Made by a program: the position numbers and the translations under genes. DNA of 6,018 bases, from positions 1-6,018 of the forward strand of contig JBMLTO010000004.1 in NCBI GenBank assembly GCA_049239925.1. Reading direction: 5' to 3'. The stretch is from Legionella_A sp049239925. GTDB lineage: Bacteria; Pseudomonadota; Gammaproteobacteria; Legionellales; Legionellaceae. Positions 5,757-6,018 of this stretch are shown piece after piece (the first letter of the stretch is position 1; each line of letters starts with the position of its first letter). The notes beneath the pieces are model-generated. The model searched no databases. It saw only the letters and a program-made list of their open reading frames with translations, and had not been told where the DNA came from.

Positions 5757-6018
5757 ATGATGCATGAGATTGGACAGATAGGATTTGATGTTTATTTTTC
5801 TAAATGACCCGATCCACGAATTTCCAGAAGAAAATTGTACCCACTCATAGAGATTTTATTTGTGGTTTTGTGTGGCAGTATTTGTGGCGCTGAGAGCTGG
5901 CGAGATTTTGTATTATTTGGCGAATCAAAAATTGATCGTTTAAAAAAACATTATCCTTTTTCTAAGGTAGCTGAAAAGTCGAATGAAATTACTGCTATTC
6001 CATGATTGCTAAAATTAC
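5757..6018 (+). pseudogene. Broken 5' part of an ISAs1-like transposase gene, runs off the window
   Basis: Joining three frames gives an ISAs1-type N-terminus (the DDE_Tnp_1-associated region). From ATG 5757, after a strong AGAGGTG, frame one reads MMHEIGQIGFDVYFSK then TGA (5805). Frame two reads NDPIHEFPEENCT (to about 5841). Frame three reads PLIEILFVVLCGSICGAESW, then RDFVLFGESKIDRLKKHYPF, and stops at TGA 6003 after EITAIP. The pattern FS-x-DP ... HPL-EIL ... GAESW-DF--FGE-K---L is the family's characteristic start. The lesions are an indel near 5800-5805, another near 5837-5841, and a premature stop where IPSHD is normally found. CATGAT (6001-6006), encoding His-Asp in another frame, suggests a small deletion. 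The DDE catalytic region would lie beyond the window. Its upstream end, near or beyond the inverted repeat at 5679, is not resolved. Confidence 0.78.

Overview
The window is AT-rich and reads as a chromosomal segment of a gammaproteobacterium, most plausibly a host-associated member of the Legionellales (Legionella/Coxiella/Aquicella/Berkiella-like). The evidence is a DUF1820 protein next to a hypoxanthine-guanine phosphoribosyltransferase, a full-length two-domain (E. coli-type) QueF, and a large cytosolic protein with kinase-like motifs of the sort common among Dot/Icm effectors. The taxonomic call is inference; no rRNA or other marker gene is present.

Layout. Positions 1-155 hold no supported gene, but contain a perfect 20-bp inverted repeat (84-127) just past the end of the first gene. 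On the minus strand, 156-2009 encodes a 617-residue protein with a split kinase-like signature (GDHDINPGN, then RIDYGHA). It diverges from a small plus-strand gene (2132-2482, 116 residues) with a good promoter, a good ribosome binding site and a Glu/Ser-rich tail. The two share a 122-base intergenic region with back-to-back promoters.

Directly after the stop of the small gene comes the most notable untracked element: a decayed group II intron 3' end (about 2483-2765). It keeps a piece of reverse transcriptase around the catalytic DD motif, an out-of-frame internal deletion, the maturase C-terminus, and then recognisable RNA domains V and VI with a candidate branch-point A. A gene-poor stretch follows to 3057.

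The middle is an ordinary housekeeping block. A secreted L,D-transpeptidase-like protein (3058-3759) is followed 15 bases later by queF (3775-4605, queuosine biosynthesis) in a probable operon. Convergent to them is a minus-strand operon of a DUF1820 protein (5218-5544) followed by hpt (4622-5182, purine salvage), with its own sigma-70-like promoter at 5584-5613.

The right edge (5757-6018) holds the broken 5' part of an ISAs1-like transposase gene, with at least two frame disruptions and a premature stop; it runs off the window. The conserved enzyme block therefore lies between two dead mobile elements. The accessory part with the effector-like gene pair lies to the left, a layout typical of genome plasticity in intracellular gammaproteobacteria. 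No CRISPR array, tRNA or intact mobile element was seen, and I found no convincing entirely new multi-gene system. The best candidates for something undescribed are the 617-residue kinase-like protein and its divergent small acidic-tailed neighbour.
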